A stretch of 64,000 nucleotides of DNA from Anaerolineae bacterium (GTDB taxonomy: Bacteria > Chloroflexota > Anaerolineae > Aggregatilineales > Phototrophicaceae). The translations under genes and the position numbers were made by a program. The stretch is taken from positions 1 to 64,000 of the forward strand of contig JADLAY010000062.1 of assembly GCA_020849765.1 (NCBI GenBank), read 5' to 3'. Positions 44,680 to 53,415 of the stretch are shown here, piece by piece. Below the pieces are notes generated by a model. That model was not told the origin of the DNA. It did no database searches and worked only from the letters and a program-made list of their open reading frames with translations. The stretch's first letter is position 1, and each line of letters starts with the position of its first letter.

Positions 44680-46398
44680 TTAGTCCCGCACGAGGCCGAC
44701 CGCGCTGTTGGTGACCGCGCCGTCATCCGCCTGGGCGACGAGGCGCGCGTACTTGGCCATGACACCACTGGTGTAATGCGGATCGGGCGCCTGCCAGCGC
44801 GCACGGCGAGCGGCCAGTTCGTCGTCGCTGAGTTCGACGTTAAGCGTGCGCCCTTCGACGTCGATGGTGACGATGTCACCCTCTTCGAGCAGACCAATCG
44901 GGCCGCCAATCATCGCTTCCGGCGCGATGTGGCCGACCATCAGGCCGCGCGTCGCGCCGCTGAAACGGCCGTCCGTGATCAGCATCACGTCGCTGCCGAG
45001 GCCCTGGCCGACGATCGCCGCCGTCACCTGGAGCATCTCGCGCATGCCGGGGCCGCCGCGTGGGCCTTCGTAGCGGATGACGATCACGTCGCCGGCCTTG
45101 ATCTCGCGGTTCTGGACGGCGTGGAACGCGTCTTCTTCGCGATTGAAGATGCGCGCCGGGCCGCTGAACTTCATCGGCTCGATGCCCTTGAGCTTGACGA
45201 CGCCACCCTGCGGCGCCAGGTTGCCGGTCAGGACGTGCAGGCCGCCGCTCTTGTTGACCGGGTTATCCAGCGGACGAACGACCTCCTGGCCAGGAGTCTC
45301 TCGCGCACCGGCGGCTTCCTCGGCCAGCGTACGACCGGTCACGGTCATGGCGCTGCCGTCCAGGTAGCCACCCTCGAGCATGCGCTGCGCAAACAGGCGG
45401 ATGCCGCCCGCTTTGTAGAGGTCGATGGCGGTGAAGCGCCCCGTCGGCAGCATGTCGGCCAGCAGCGGCGTGCGCCGGCTGATCGTCTCGATGTCTTCGA
45501 GTGTCATCGGAATCCCGGCCTCGCGGGCGAAGGCGAGCGTGTGGAGCACGCCGTTGGTGCTGCCGCCGCTGCCGGTCACCGCGGCGATGGCATTTTCCAG
45601 CCCCTTGCGCGTGATGATCTGGCTGGGGCGCAGGTCTTCGGCGATCATGTGCATGATGATTTCGCCCAGCTTGCGCGAGACGTCGTCTTTGACGCTGTCT
45701 TCGGCGGGCACATCGTTGAAGCCCATCGGGCAAATGCCGAGGATCTCGCCGACCATCGACATCGTGTTGGCCGTGAACTGGCCACCGCAGGCGCCGGGGC
45801 CAGGGCAGGCGACGTCCTCGATTTCCTTCAGTTCGTCATAGGTGATGCGTCCGGCAGCGTAGGCACCCATCGCCTCGAAGACGGCCTGCACGGTGACGTC
45901 CTTGCCGCGATAGCTGCCAGGGGCAATCGATCCACCATAGAGCGCCAGACCAGGAATATCCATGCGGATGAGCGCCATGATCGTGCCGGGAATGGTCTTG
46001 TCGCACGAATTGAGCACGATCAGGCCATCGAAGTAGTTGCCGCGCGCGACGAGCTCAATCGAGTCGGCGATGACTTCGCGGCTGATGAGCGAGGTCTTCA
46101 TGCCCTCGGTGCCCATCGTGATGCCGTCGGAGATGGTGACGGTGTTGAATTCGAGCGGCGTGCCGCCCGCCATCTTGACGCCCTCTTTAATCTTGGCCGC
46201 CAGACGGCGCAGGTGGAAGTTGCACGGGCCGATCTCCGTCCAGGTGTTGGCAATGCCGATGATTGGCTTGTTCAGGTCGTCATCGGTCAGGCCAATGGCC
46301 TTGAACATCGAGCGTGCCGCCGAGCGGTCTACACCTTCAACGAGCGGGCGACTCCGTGCATTGAGGATCTGGTCGCGGACTTCTGGCGAATCAGTCAT
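44680..46398 (-). CDS. ilvD: Dihydroxy-acid dehydratase
   Basis: Fe-S dehydratase of valine, leucine, isoleucine and CoA synthesis: converts 2,3-dihydroxy-isovalerate (and the methylvalerate) to the 2-keto acid. Cluster ligand candidates C59 (GPCNFH), C132 (NSCDKT) and C204 (CPGPGACGGQ) fit the family. 572 aa. The other ilv genes are not adjacent. On its upstream side is a TACAAT box (46446-46451, minus strand) and a divergent ICMT-like gene with operator-like palindromes. Confidence 0.97.
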   Translation of the reverse strand: MTDSPEVRDQILNARSRPLVEGVDRSAARSMFKAIGLTDDDLNKPIIGIANTWTEIGPCNFHLRRLAAKIKEGVKMAGGTPLEFNTVTISDGITMGTEGMKTSLISREVIADSIELVARGNYFDGLIVLNSCDKTIPGTIMALIRMDIPGLALYGGSIAPGSYRGKDVTVQAVFEAMGAYAAGRITYDELKEIEDVACPGPGACGGQFTANTMSMVGEILGICPMGFNDVPAEDSVKDDVSRKLGEIIMHMIAEDLRPSQIITRKGLENAIAAVTGSGGSTNGVLHTLAFAREAGIPMTLEDIETISRRTPLLADMLPTGRFTAIDLYKAGGIRLFAQRMLEGGYLDGSAMTVTGRTLAEEAAGARETPGQEVVRPLDNPVNKSGGLHVLTGNLAPQGGVVKLKGIEPMKFSGPARIFNREEDAFHAVQNREIKAGDVIVIRYEGPRGGPGMREMLQVTAAIVGQGLGSDVMLITDGRFSGATRGLMVGHIAPEAMIGGPIGLLEEGDIVTIDVEGRTLNVELSDDELAARRARWQAPDPHYTSGVMAKYARLVAQADDGAVTNSAVGLVRD

Positions 46399-46477
46399 AA
46401 GGTGAATCCTTCAATAAATACCGCTGCCCCTGTGGGTGGGTCACCATTGTAGCTCAAAAATCTTGACAAGCGATGGC

Positions 46478-46489
46478 TGGTCTAGACCA
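46478..46489. promoter_or_regulatory. 12-bp palindrome in the ilvD/ICMT divergent region
   Basis: TGGTCTAGACCA, perfect symmetry, upstream of ilvD. It shares the TCTA/AGAC half-site letters with the larger palindrome at 46523, so both may bind one regulator. Confidence 0.4.
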
Positions 46490-46513
46490 ATTCACAGGCA
46501 AAAAGTGGATACT

Positions 46514-46541
46514 TGACAAATTTTTAGACTAGTCTAAAATA
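46514..46541 (+). promoter_or_regulatory. Promoter with overlapping 18-bp operator-like palindrome
   Basis: -35 TTGACA (46514-46519), 16-base spacer, -10 TAAAAT (46536-46541). The perfect palindrome TTTTAGACTAGTCTAAAA (46523-46540) fills the spacer and reaches into the -10 box, so a bound dimer would block RNA polymerase. It drives the ICMT-like gene, 38 bases before its start. Confidence 0.7.
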
Positions 46542-46578
46542 AGAAGTAATTCTGGTAAACATTCAAGGGGAATGTCCC

Positions 46579-47175
46579 ATGGTTACGGAAACTGCCTTTC
46601 GCATCCTGTTTGGTCTGATTTACGCGGCTTTCTTCTATGTGCGCATCCGCGGGCACATGCGGGCGGGCACTGTGAGCGTCAAGCGGCGCGTCGTCTATCA
46701 CGAAAACCCGATGCTCACGGTTCTGCGCATCCTGGTCGTGCCGCTGCTGATCGCCTTCGTCCTCTACGTCTTCGTGCCGAACTCGCTGCCGTGGGCGACG
46801 GTCGAACTGCCGACGTGGCTGCGCCTGGCCGGGGTTCCGATTGCGCTCGCGGGTGTGGCGCTGCTGGCCTGGGTGCATCACACGTTGGGCAAGAATTTCA
46901 GCGGCAGACTGGAACTCCGCAGCGATCACACGCTGGTGACATCCGGCCCCTACCGCTGGATGCGGCATCCGATGTACACCGCCTTCATCCTCAGCCTGGG
47001 CGGCGGCTTCCTCGTCAGCGCCAACTGGTGCATCGGCCTGCTGCCGCTGATCGCGATACTGTTCATCATGATCGTGCGCACGCCGCAGGAAGAAGCGATG
47101 ATGATCGATCAATTCGGCGAGACGTATCGCGCTTACATGCAGCGGACGGCGCGCTACCTGCCGGGGCTGATCTAG
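46579..47175 (+). CDS. Isoprenylcysteine carboxyl methyltransferase-like membrane protein
   Basis: Integral membrane methyltransferase of the ICMT/PEMT superfamily, 198 aa with about five TMs. The C-terminal signature is intact: HTLGKNFSG, LELRSDHTLVTSGPYRWMRH, PMYTAF, and EEAMMIDQFGETYRAYM. Bacteria have no prenylated CaaX proteins, so the substrate is probably a lipid, isoprenoid or other small molecule. AGGGGAATGTCCC precedes the ATG. Its promoter overlaps a palindrome (see 46514-46541), pointing to induction by a ligand through a TetR/MarR-like repressor not encoded nearby. Confidence 0.85.
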   Translation: MVTETAFRILFGLIYAAFFYVRIRGHMRAGTVSVKRRVVYHENPMLTVLRILVVPLLIAFVLYVFVPNSLPWATVELPTWLRLAGVPIALAGVALLAWVHHTLGKNFSGRLELRSDHTLVTSGPYRWMRHPMYTAFILSLGGGFLVSANWCIGLLPLIAILFIMIVRTPQEEAMMIDQFGETYRAYMQRTARYLPGLI

Positions 47176-47238
47176 CCCAGCACACGTCATATGTGACCCA
47201 GCCACAGGCGGATGACGTTAACAGTCTCATCCGCCTTG

Positions 47239-47267
47239 TTGCATTAGTTGTACATTTGTTCTATGAT
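47239..47267 (+). promoter_or_regulatory. Promoter of the dienelactone-hydrolase-like gene
   Basis: TTGCAT (47239-47244), 17-base spacer, TATGAT (47262-47267), 31 bases before the start codon. Confidence 0.6.
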
Positions 47268-47298
47268 AAACGCCTCGCACATCACCGAGGAGAACACG

Positions 47299-47955
47299 AT
47301 GTCAGCGACGCAGCCCGAAGGTTATCTTGCTCTGCCCGCGACGGGCACTGGCAGCCCGGTCCTGGTGCTCCACCCCTGGTGGGGTCTGAACGACACGATC
47401 AAAGGCGTGTGCGCGCGGCTGGCCGAGGCCGGTTTCGTGACCTTCGCCCCGGATCTCTACGAGGGAAAAGTCACCGATCAGATTGACGAAGCCGAAAAAC
47501 TGGTCACAGAGCTGTCTTCAAAGCTCGATCAGACCCGAATCCAGCTCGCAGAAGCGCTGGCGTTCCTCAAAGCGCGCGCCGGCGCAGGCGATACGGGGAT
47601 TGCGGTGGTCGGATTCTCGATGGGCGCCTATTACGCGCTCGATCTCTCGGTCAACCAGCCCACGGATATCCGCGCGGTCGTCCTTTTCTATGGCACCGGC
47701 CCCGCCGACTTCAGCCAGTCGAAAGCGGCCTTTCTCGGCCACTTCGCGGAGCAAGATCCGTTTGAGCCTCAGGCGAGCGTTGACGAATTGGAAGGTGAAC
47801 TCAAGAGTGCGGGTCGCCCGGTGACCTTCTACACGTATCCAGGCACGGGGCACTGGTTCTTTGAGCCCGACCGGGCGGACGCCTACGACGAGGCGGCCGC
47901 CAGCCTGGCCTGGGAGCGCACGCTGACCTTCCTCGAGCAATCGGCTGGCGCGTGA
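47299..47955 (+). CDS. Dienelactone hydrolase-family protein
   Basis: Cytosolic alpha/beta hydrolase, 218 aa, of the dienelactone hydrolase family. HPWWGLNDTIKGVCARLAEA is the family's opening motif. The nucleophile is Ser107 in GFSMGAY, where true dienelactone hydrolases have Cys; D153 and H185 (GTGHWF) complete the triad. So it is probably a carboxylesterase with another substrate. I chose the ATG at 47299 because GGAG lies 7 bases upstream. No aromatic-degradation genes are nearby. Confidence 0.88.
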   Translation: MSATQPEGYLALPATGTGSPVLVLHPWWGLNDTIKGVCARLAEAGFVTFAPDLYEGKVTDQIDEAEKLVTELSSKLDQTRIQLAEALAFLKARAGAGDTGIAVVGFSMGAYYALDLSVNQPTDIRAVVLFYGTGPADFSQSKAAFLGHFAEQDPFEPQASVDELEGELKSAGRPVTFYTYPGTGHWFFEPDRADAYDEAAASLAWERTLTFLEQSAGA

Positions 47956-47957
47956 GG

Positions 47958-48368
47958 TCATTCCTCCGCGTGATAGGCGACTGGCTCCAGACCGAGCGCG
48001 CGCAAGGCCTCGCCCACCCGTGCGACATCTTCTTCATCGGCGCTGTCGTAGGTGCAGATGTGGAGCGTGCGCTCGTCCGCTTCGCCACCGTGGGCGGCGG
48101 TCGCGACTTTCGACTTGTAGCCGAGCTTGCCCGCTTCAGTCGCCGACTTGATCACCTGCCAGACCGCGTCGACCGTCTCGACGCTCGTCTTGAGCAGCCA
48201 GTAGCCCGCGCGCGCGGTCGGGCGGACGGCCGGAGTCTGCGGCGCGGCTTCGATCCAGTAGACCGCGCTCACATGTGACGGCGTCGCCTGCGCGTCGTGG
48301 ACTTTGCGCGCATCCTGCACCAGGCGGATCAGGTCGAGCGCGCGTTCAAATGAGTCTCGCTGGCTCAT
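47958..48368 (-). CDS. Bles03 / putative phosphothreonine lyase-like protein (DUF1917)
   Basis: 136-aa protein like the Bles03/DUF1917 family, found in archaea, some bacteria and animals (human C11orf68): WLLKTSVETVDAVWQVIKSA, TEAGKLGYKSKVATA, and HICTYDSADEEDVARVGEALR. The fold resembles eIF4E; activity is unproven in spite of the lyase label in databases. It lacks the long N-terminal part of the eukaryotic proteins. It converges on the preceding hydrolase gene with 2 bases between stops. Confidence 0.7.
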   Translation of the reverse strand: MSQRDSFERALDLIRLVQDARKVHDAQATPSHVSAVYWIEAAPQTPAVRPTARAGYWLLKTSVETVDAVWQVIKSATEAGKLGYKSKVATAAHGGEADERTLHICTYDSADEEDVARVGEALRALGLEPVAYHAEE

Positions 48369-48495
48369 GGCGATGTCTCCTCTATGCCAAACGATGGCAG
48401 CTCAAGTGTAGCGCAGCGCACAAGCCGTGGCAGAAGCAAAACGGGGCAGTCGTTCGACCTGCCCCGCTCTATGCATGCTTATCGGTTCACCGATG

Positions 48496-49902
48496 CTAGA
48501 TCGCGTACTCGCCGCGCTCCTGCGTATACGGGTTGTCGTAGAGCCGTTCGTGGAAGAGCACCGAGCGCTCGACCAGATTGCTCAGTGTGTCGTCGCCAAG
48601 CTGCTGGGCCATGATGTCGAGATACTGCTGCATGCGCGCATACTTCTGGCGGTAGAGCTGTGAGAAGTAGCCCAGCCGGTCGCCGAAGCTGCCGAAGCTG
48701 TAGTCGAACGGCGCGCTGTGACGCAGGTTGTAGAGGGCGACGTTGAACTCGCCGTGCTTGACATCCTTGGCGATGCGCGTCAGCCGTGAGCCGTATTGAT
48801 CGCTGATGTTGCGCAGGAAGCCGGTCAGCGTGTCCGCGCCCATCTCGCGTGAGTGCGCATACATCTCGCGCAGCATCAGCTTTCGATCTTCCTGCTCCTG
48901 CTTGATCAAGCCGCTGCCCAGATCGTTGAGCAGGCGGATGAGCAGCGCCGCATGATAGAGCGATTTGTAGAGCACGCCGTTCTGGGTGACGCGCGTGAGT
49001 TCCTCGCGCACGCCGATGGCGGAAGCCACCCCTTCCAGATAGTACGCGACCACCGGCAGGATCAGAATGGCATAGGTGCTCACGCTGACCACCTGGCCCA
49101 TCGTCAGGTTCGGATCGAGCAGGGCACGATCCGCCGAAAGGTAACGGCGATAGAGGCCGCGGCGGATGAGATGCCCGGTGACGAGCGCCTTCGAGTGCTG
49201 CGCGAGGTCTGTCGCTGCCTGGAAGTTGGAGAGCAGCAGGGGGTAGAGCGAATATTCCAGGTCTTCCGGCGGGACGTAGCGCGTGTGGTTGAGGTAGGCA
49301 TCCGCCAGCGCGGCATGTTTCATCGGGCTCAGGCTCTGGCGGAAGGTCGAAATTCGCCCGGCGAGCGACTCATTGACCGCCAGTAATTCGTGCGCATCTC
49401 GCTCATAACCGTTCAGCGCGCTGCAGACCGCGATGTTGAAGTCATGCATGAGATGCGCGCGCAAGAAAAAGGTGTCGTCATTCGGCAGATATTCGGCCAG
49501 GCCGAGCGCCAGATTATCCGATATGACTTCAAAGGTGAGGTAGAGATTCATCGGAGCGGCGAAGCGAGCCAGTTGCAGGAACATCTGTGGGTCGAACTGT
49601 GTGCCCATGACGCGCGCGGCGAACTGTACCGTTTGCCGCACACCCGTCAACTGCAGCCAGGCATCGTGATAGACGTTGTTCGGATCGAGTCCCCAGAGAT
49701 AATAATCACGAAAAGGTGAGGGCGGCATGTAGTTGAATACACGGGCGCGAATCTCATCGACGATTTCGCCTACCGCCTGCCTTATGATTATTCCCTCAGG
49801 GCCGCGATCCGCCTGCGCGCCCTGAGTCTCCTGCGTTATGATTTCGTCCCTCTGACTCGCCCCTTGCCCTTTGTTGGCAAACGGCGACACGGTCTGTACC
49901 AT
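48496..49902 (-). CDS. Large alpha-helical orphan protein, 468 aa
   Basis: All-helical soluble protein that I cannot place. It has no signal peptide; one hydrophobic stretch (STYAILILPVVAYYLEGVAS) could be a buried helix. A segment RLLNDLGSGLIKQEQEDRK near residue 320-340 resembles the NDxxS metal-binding helix of class I terpene synthases, and an NDD pair occurs ~185 residues earlier (EYLPNDDTFF). The canonical DDxxD is missing and the last Glu of NSE is displaced, so this is a hint only. The start at 49902 follows a GGGGG-rich site 5 bases upstream; an ATG at 49980 would add 26 residues. Monocistronic. Confidence 0.65.
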   Translation of the reverse strand: MVQTVSPFANKGQGASQRDEIITQETQGAQADRGPEGIIIRQAVGEIVDEIRARVFNYMPPSPFRDYYLWGLDPNNVYHDAWLQLTGVRQTVQFAARVMGTQFDPQMFLQLARFAAPMNLYLTFEVISDNLALGLAEYLPNDDTFFLRAHLMHDFNIAVCSALNGYERDAHELLAVNESLAGRISTFRQSLSPMKHAALADAYLNHTRYVPPEDLEYSLYPLLLSNFQAATDLAQHSKALVTGHLIRRGLYRRYLSADRALLDPNLTMGQVVSVSTYAILILPVVAYYLEGVASAIGVREELTRVTQNGVLYKSLYHAALLIRLLNDLGSGLIKQEQEDRKLMLREMYAHSREMGADTLTGFLRNISDQYGSRLTRIAKDVKHGEFNVALYNLRHSAPFDYSFGSFGDRLGYFSQLYRQKYARMQQYLDIMAQQLGDDTLSNLVERSVLFHERLYDNPYTQERGEYAI

Positions 49903-50147
49903 CAAGCCCCCTACGGCCTTCCAACTAACGGAATCCGTGAAGAAGAATTGTAACAATTGTGATAAACATAACGAAGCCACCTACAAGATAGCGTAAATCT
50001 AACGCAGATTCAAGTCAATTACATTATTTATTCTTCACGCTAAGGGTTAACGGGCGTATTACGGATGGTGATTTTTCGTGATTCTTGCCGCTTATGGCTA
50101 AAATCTGCAGGCAATTATCCAGACTCCGTTTATTAAGGAAGCCTTCA

Positions 50148-50873
50148 ATGGAACAAGCGGTGATGGATGCCGTTGCAAAAACCGCCAGACAGTTGCAGAA
50201 CACTGGCTACGAAACAAGGCATTATGTCATTCCGAACTGTACGAGCTATGCGCCCGTCACCGGCACGGCGGCGGATGTCTACGGCGTCGAGATGCGCCTG
50301 GGACCAGCGGCCAACCAAGCCGGGGTCTCCGCCTGGGGGGTAGCGCACCTGCCCGACCCCGAATGGCGCAACCTGTGCTTCATGACGATGATCGAACGCG
50401 AGGACGCGACCGGCAACCCACTGCTCACGCGCAGCCCGGTCTACAACGTGAGTGTCGACCAGGCGCTCGATTACGTCTTCTTGCCCGCCTTGTTCACGGC
50501 CTGGACGCCGCTCGACCCGCACGGCAAAGGCCAGGGCATAGTCGTTCAGGCGTACCAGGCGGCGATGTCGTGGAGCAACCTGCCCAACGCGTCGCGCGCC
50601 AGTCTCTACATCATGCGCCGCTACAAGCGTGATGGCCAGTTGGCGCTGATCGCGGTCGATTTCGACGATCCGCTGATCACATTCATCGCCAAGCTGATGA
50701 CCATGGGACCGGGCGCGAGCAGCATCCACTTCTTCCCCAAAACGAAAACGCCATCCGAGGTGACGATTCCCATCCCCGCTGGGCGTGAAGAAATCGTGCA
50801 GATGCCAGGCCACTCGACCGCGCTCGATCAAGGTTTTGCCACCGCCAGGCACTACTTAACGGCTGATCGTTAG
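50148..50873 (+). CDS. Hypothetical protein, 241 aa
   Basis: Soluble orphan with no signal peptide after choosing the ATG at 50148 (AAGGAAG 6 bases upstream). The first ~25 residues form a helix (EQAVMDAVAKTARQLQ), and the rest looks like a mixed alpha/beta domain with a basic RRYKRDGQ segment. No catalytic motif is recognised. It stands alone, divergent from the helical orphan, with 245 bases between the two starts. Confidence 0.6.
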   Translation: MEQAVMDAVAKTARQLQNTGYETRHYVIPNCTSYAPVTGTAADVYGVEMRLGPAANQAGVSAWGVAHLPDPEWRNLCFMTMIEREDATGNPLLTRSPVYNVSVDQALDYVFLPALFTAWTPLDPHGKGQGIVVQAYQAAMSWSNLPNASRASLYIMRRYKRDGQLALIAVDFDDPLITFIAKLMTMGPGASSIHFFPKTKTPSEVTIPIPAGREEIVQMPGHSTALDQGFATARHYLTADR

Positions 50874-51176
50874 GCGGATCGAAACGCAGCGACAATCCTA
50901 CATTATTTCCGAATAGCAATTTTTCGTTTATAGTAAAGGAATGCAATTGCGCCTGACGCTGGCTTGAGCAATTAGCGGCGGGTGTAAAGAATGCGGCGGG
51001 AAGCATTCAGAGTGACTGAAAACTGTTGCGGCGGCATCGGCTCCGTAGTCTTTTTCGCTTAACGAAGAATTCACAAGCAGTCTTATTGCGAAATATTGCG
51101 AAACGGGCATATGCTATGATAGGTCACTTGAAAAGCCATCCCGCAACCGTAGGTTGCAAGCTATAGAGGTGTTACG
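50874..51176. other. Intergenic stretch with tandem 10-bp repeat
   Basis: No gene. It contains two perfect back-to-back copies of TATTGCGAAA (51084-51103) and an extended -10 box TGCTATGAT (51112-51120) before the SpoIIAA-like gene. Confidence 0.6.
51084..51120 (+). promoter_or_regulatory. Promoter with tandem 10-bp boxes
   Basis: Two TATTGCGAAA boxes in one-turn spacing lie just upstream of an extended -10 (TGC-TATGAT). The arrangement resembles activator-dependent promoters where tandem sites replace a -35 box. Confidence 0.5.
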
Positions 51177-51560
51177 ATGCCAGCACGAATGGAACTGGAA
51201 GAGAATGGGCGGGTCATTCACTACATTGCAACCGATCCGTGGACAATCGACGAAATGATGAAGCTGACCCAGCAGGCGACCAAGATCTACGATGAAGCGA
51301 CGGTGCGGGTGCATACGCTGATCGATATGTCGCGGGCTCGTTCGCTCCCCCAGGGAATCATGCGCGCACGCACCAATGCCGACTTCAACCACCCTAAGGC
51401 GGGACAGATGGTGATCGTCGGCGCCAACATGCTGGTCAGGACCATCTCAAACGTCGTCGCAAAACTGGCGAGCTTCGACCGCATCGTCTTCTTTGAAACT
51501 GAAGCGCAGGGCTGGGAATACTTGCGCGCGACCATCGAGAAAGACGAAGTCAAACAATAG
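51177..51560 (+). CDS. SpoIIAA/STAS-like protein, 127 aa
   Basis: Small soluble protein with a SpoIIAA-like pattern: beta strand RVIHYIATDPWTIDEMM, an extended helix, VHTLIDMSRARSLPQGIMR, then VIVGANMLVRTISNVVAKL. The short IDMS strand-turn resembles the STAS site, but no clear phosphorylatable Ser in the DxS motif position can be claimed. Such proteins are frequent in Chloroflexota; roles are regulatory or unknown. It has its own promoter with tandem 10-bp boxes. Confidence 0.6.
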   Translation: MPARMELEENGRVIHYIATDPWTIDEMMKLTQQATKIYDEATVRVHTLIDMSRARSLPQGIMRARTNADFNHPKAGQMVIVGANMLVRTISNVVAKLASFDRIVFFETEAQGWEYLRATIEKDEVKQ

Positions 51561-51686
51561 GCGCAATCGCCGCGCGCAGATCAACCGATTGCATTGAGCG
51601 TCGTTGCAACCGCACGACGCTTTTTTGATTCAGCGCATTTCCTCGCTAAGATCGTCGCAGCGCTATCGCAACAGATCCGATCCATC

Positions 51687-52319
51687 ATGAAAACCATCGT
51701 TTGTTACGGCGACTCAAACACCTGGGGTTACGCACCTTCCACCAGTTCCCGCTACGACATCCACACGCGCTGGCCGGGCGTGCTGCGCGATAGCCTCGGC
51801 AGCGGCTGGTGGGTGATCGAAGAAGGCTTGAGCGGGCGCACGACCGTCCACGACGACGCGCTGGAGCCGGGACGCTGCGGCAAAGACTACCTGATGCCGT
51901 GCCTGCTCACGCACAAGCCGTTCGACATTCTGCTGATCATGCTCGGCACCAACGATCTCAAACGACGCTTCGACCTACCGCCGTCCGACGTCGCCCTCGG
52001 CGCGCAACTGCTGGCCGAGATGGCGCTCGCGAGCGACGCCGGGATCGACAACGCGCCGCCGGAGATCGTCCTCATCAGCCCGCCCCCGCTGGCGCCGCTG
52101 GCCGGCACTCGCTTTGAAGAGATGTTCGCGGGCGGCTATGAAAAATCGCTCAAGCTGGCGCCCTTCTACCGCGCCGCCGCCGAAGAACTCGGCTGCCACT
52201 TCCTCGACGCGGGTACGGTGGTCAGCACCAGCCCCGGCGAGGGCATCCACTGGGAAGCGGAAGAGCATGGCAAGTTGGGCACGCACGTGGCCGCTTACGT
52301 CCGTGAGCACTTCGGCTGA
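51687..52319 (+). CDS. SGNH/GDSL hydrolase
   Basis: Cytosolic esterase of the SGNH fold, 210 aa, no signal peptide. Block I is CYGDSNTWG (nucleophile S10), block II contains the Gly of EEGLSGRTT, block III is LGTNDL (N89), and block V is EGIHWE (H188) where Asp-x2-His is common. Resembles arylesterase/lysophospholipase-type proteins of ~210 aa. The start follows no clear ribosome binding site. It lies 9 bases before a GNAT gene; the two are probably one transcript. Confidence 0.88.
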   Translation: MKTIVCYGDSNTWGYAPSTSSRYDIHTRWPGVLRDSLGSGWWVIEEGLSGRTTVHDDALEPGRCGKDYLMPCLLTHKPFDILLIMLGTNDLKRRFDLPPSDVALGAQLLAEMALASDAGIDNAPPEIVLISPPPLAPLAGTRFEEMFAGGYEKSLKLAPFYRAAAEELGCHFLDAGTVVSTSPGEGIHWEAEEHGKLGTHVAAYVREHFG

Positions 52320-52328
52320 GCGATTCCC

Positions 52329-52802
52329 ATGCAGGACATACGACTACTCCCGGCCACTGCGCAGGACGCGGAGCGGCTCTGTGATGTGATTCACGCGTCG
52401 TTCGAGGCCTATCGCGACGTGCTGGTGCCGCCCTCCGGCGCGCATAAGGAAACGCCGGAGACGATCGCGGACAAACTGGCGCGCGGCGGCGGCATCATGG
52501 CGTACAGCGGTGAGACACTCATCGGCGGTGTCCTCTACGAACCGCGCGAGGGTTGCATGTACGTCGGGCGGCTGGCCGTGCTGCCCGAATATCGCCGGGC
52601 CGGTCTTGGCCGCCAGCTGCTGGCGGCGGTCGAAGGGCAAGCGCGGGCGCTCGGCATCCCGGCGATGGAACTCGGCGTGCGCACGCAGTTACCCGGCAAC
52701 CGGGCATTCTTCGAGCGCCAGGGCTACCGCGTCAAGCGCGCTGATGCGCACCCCGGCTTCAGCGAACCGACCTTCTACATGATGGAAAAACGTCTCGATT
52801 GA
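52329..52802 (+). CDS. GNAT-family N-acetyltransferase
   Basis: Acetyl-CoA-dependent acetyltransferase, 157 aa. Motif A VGRLAVLPEYRRAGLGRQLL includes the pyrophosphate-binding RRAGLG; motif B follows at PGNRAFFERQGYR. Substrate unknown. Same direction as the GDSL gene, 9 bases downstream, and convergent with the NYN gene. Confidence 0.88.
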   Translation: MQDIRLLPATAQDAERLCDVIHASFEAYRDVLVPPSGAHKETPETIADKLARGGGIMAYSGETLIGGVLYEPREGCMYVGRLAVLPEYRRAGLGRQLLAAVEGQARALGIPAMELGVRTQLPGNRAFFERQGYRVKRADAHPGFSEPTFYMMEKRLD

Positions 52803-52818
52803 AGAAGGGGCTGGAGGA

Positions 52819-53310
52819 TCAGCCCTTCGTATCGTCGTCGTCGCCGAACAGCTTGAGCCATTCGTCCACCTCCGCGGATGAGATGTGCACGTCCGGCATA
52901 TCGCCGCGGCTGCGCGCCGTGCGACGCTGGCGCACGGCCGTATCCTGGAGCATGGGAACGAACTCGCGGCTCTTGAGCACGCGCATGCGCCGCCGCCGCG
53001 CCGCGTCGAGCACCTCGTTGTCGTTCGAGATGACCGTCCACTGCCCCGGATCGCGCACGGCCTTGATCCGTTCGCGCATGATGGCATCCGCACTCGTGCG
53101 CAGCGCGGCGAAGACGACCTCGACCTTGCCGGTCGACATCCGTGAGCGCCCGCCCGGCAGCCCATGATCGAAGATGACGATTACCCGTTTGCCCGTGCGC
53201 GCCGTGAAACCGATCAGCTTCTGCACCAGCTTGGCCTCGTCGTCCGGGTCGCTGAGCGAGAGATCGGGCAGCTGGCCGATCAGGTTGTGTCCATCGATCA
53301 AGTAGGCCAT
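52819..53310 (-). CDS. NYN-domain (YacP-like) ribonuclease
   Basis: PIN-like nuclease fold of the NYN/YacP group; Bacillus Rae1/YacP cuts mRNA on the ribosome. Acidic residues sit at the expected places: YLIDGHNLI (Asp6), VIVIFDHG, SADAIMRERI, and VISNDNEVLDAA. 163 aa; the C-terminal ~45 residues are charged with an Asp-rich end. It is divergent from the large membrane protein gene. Confidence 0.82.
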   Translation of the reverse strand: MAYLIDGHNLIGQLPDLSLSDPDDEAKLVQKLIGFTARTGKRVIVIFDHGLPGGRSRMSTGKVEVVFAALRTSADAIMRERIKAVRDPGQWTVISNDNEVLDAARRRRMRVLKSREFVPMLQDTAVRQRRTARSRGDMPDVHISSAEVDEWLKLFGDDDDTKG

Positions 53311-53415
53311 GTTAAGGCTCTGGCGCCGGGCTAAAACGGTAAGATGAACCTGGCGCGAGCTGCTGATTCAGCATCCGCCGTTCATGGGATTGTAACGCGG
53401 AAGCATGAACCGCAC

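Noticed and set aside
44776..46452. 558-codon frame antisense to ilvD
   Set aside because: Exact shadow of ilvD; low-complexity His/Arg/Asp content and no known fold.
46399..46460. Riboswitch or leader-peptide attenuator before ilvD
   Set aside because: The leader is short, has no branched-chain-codon peptide and no stem-loop followed by T residues.
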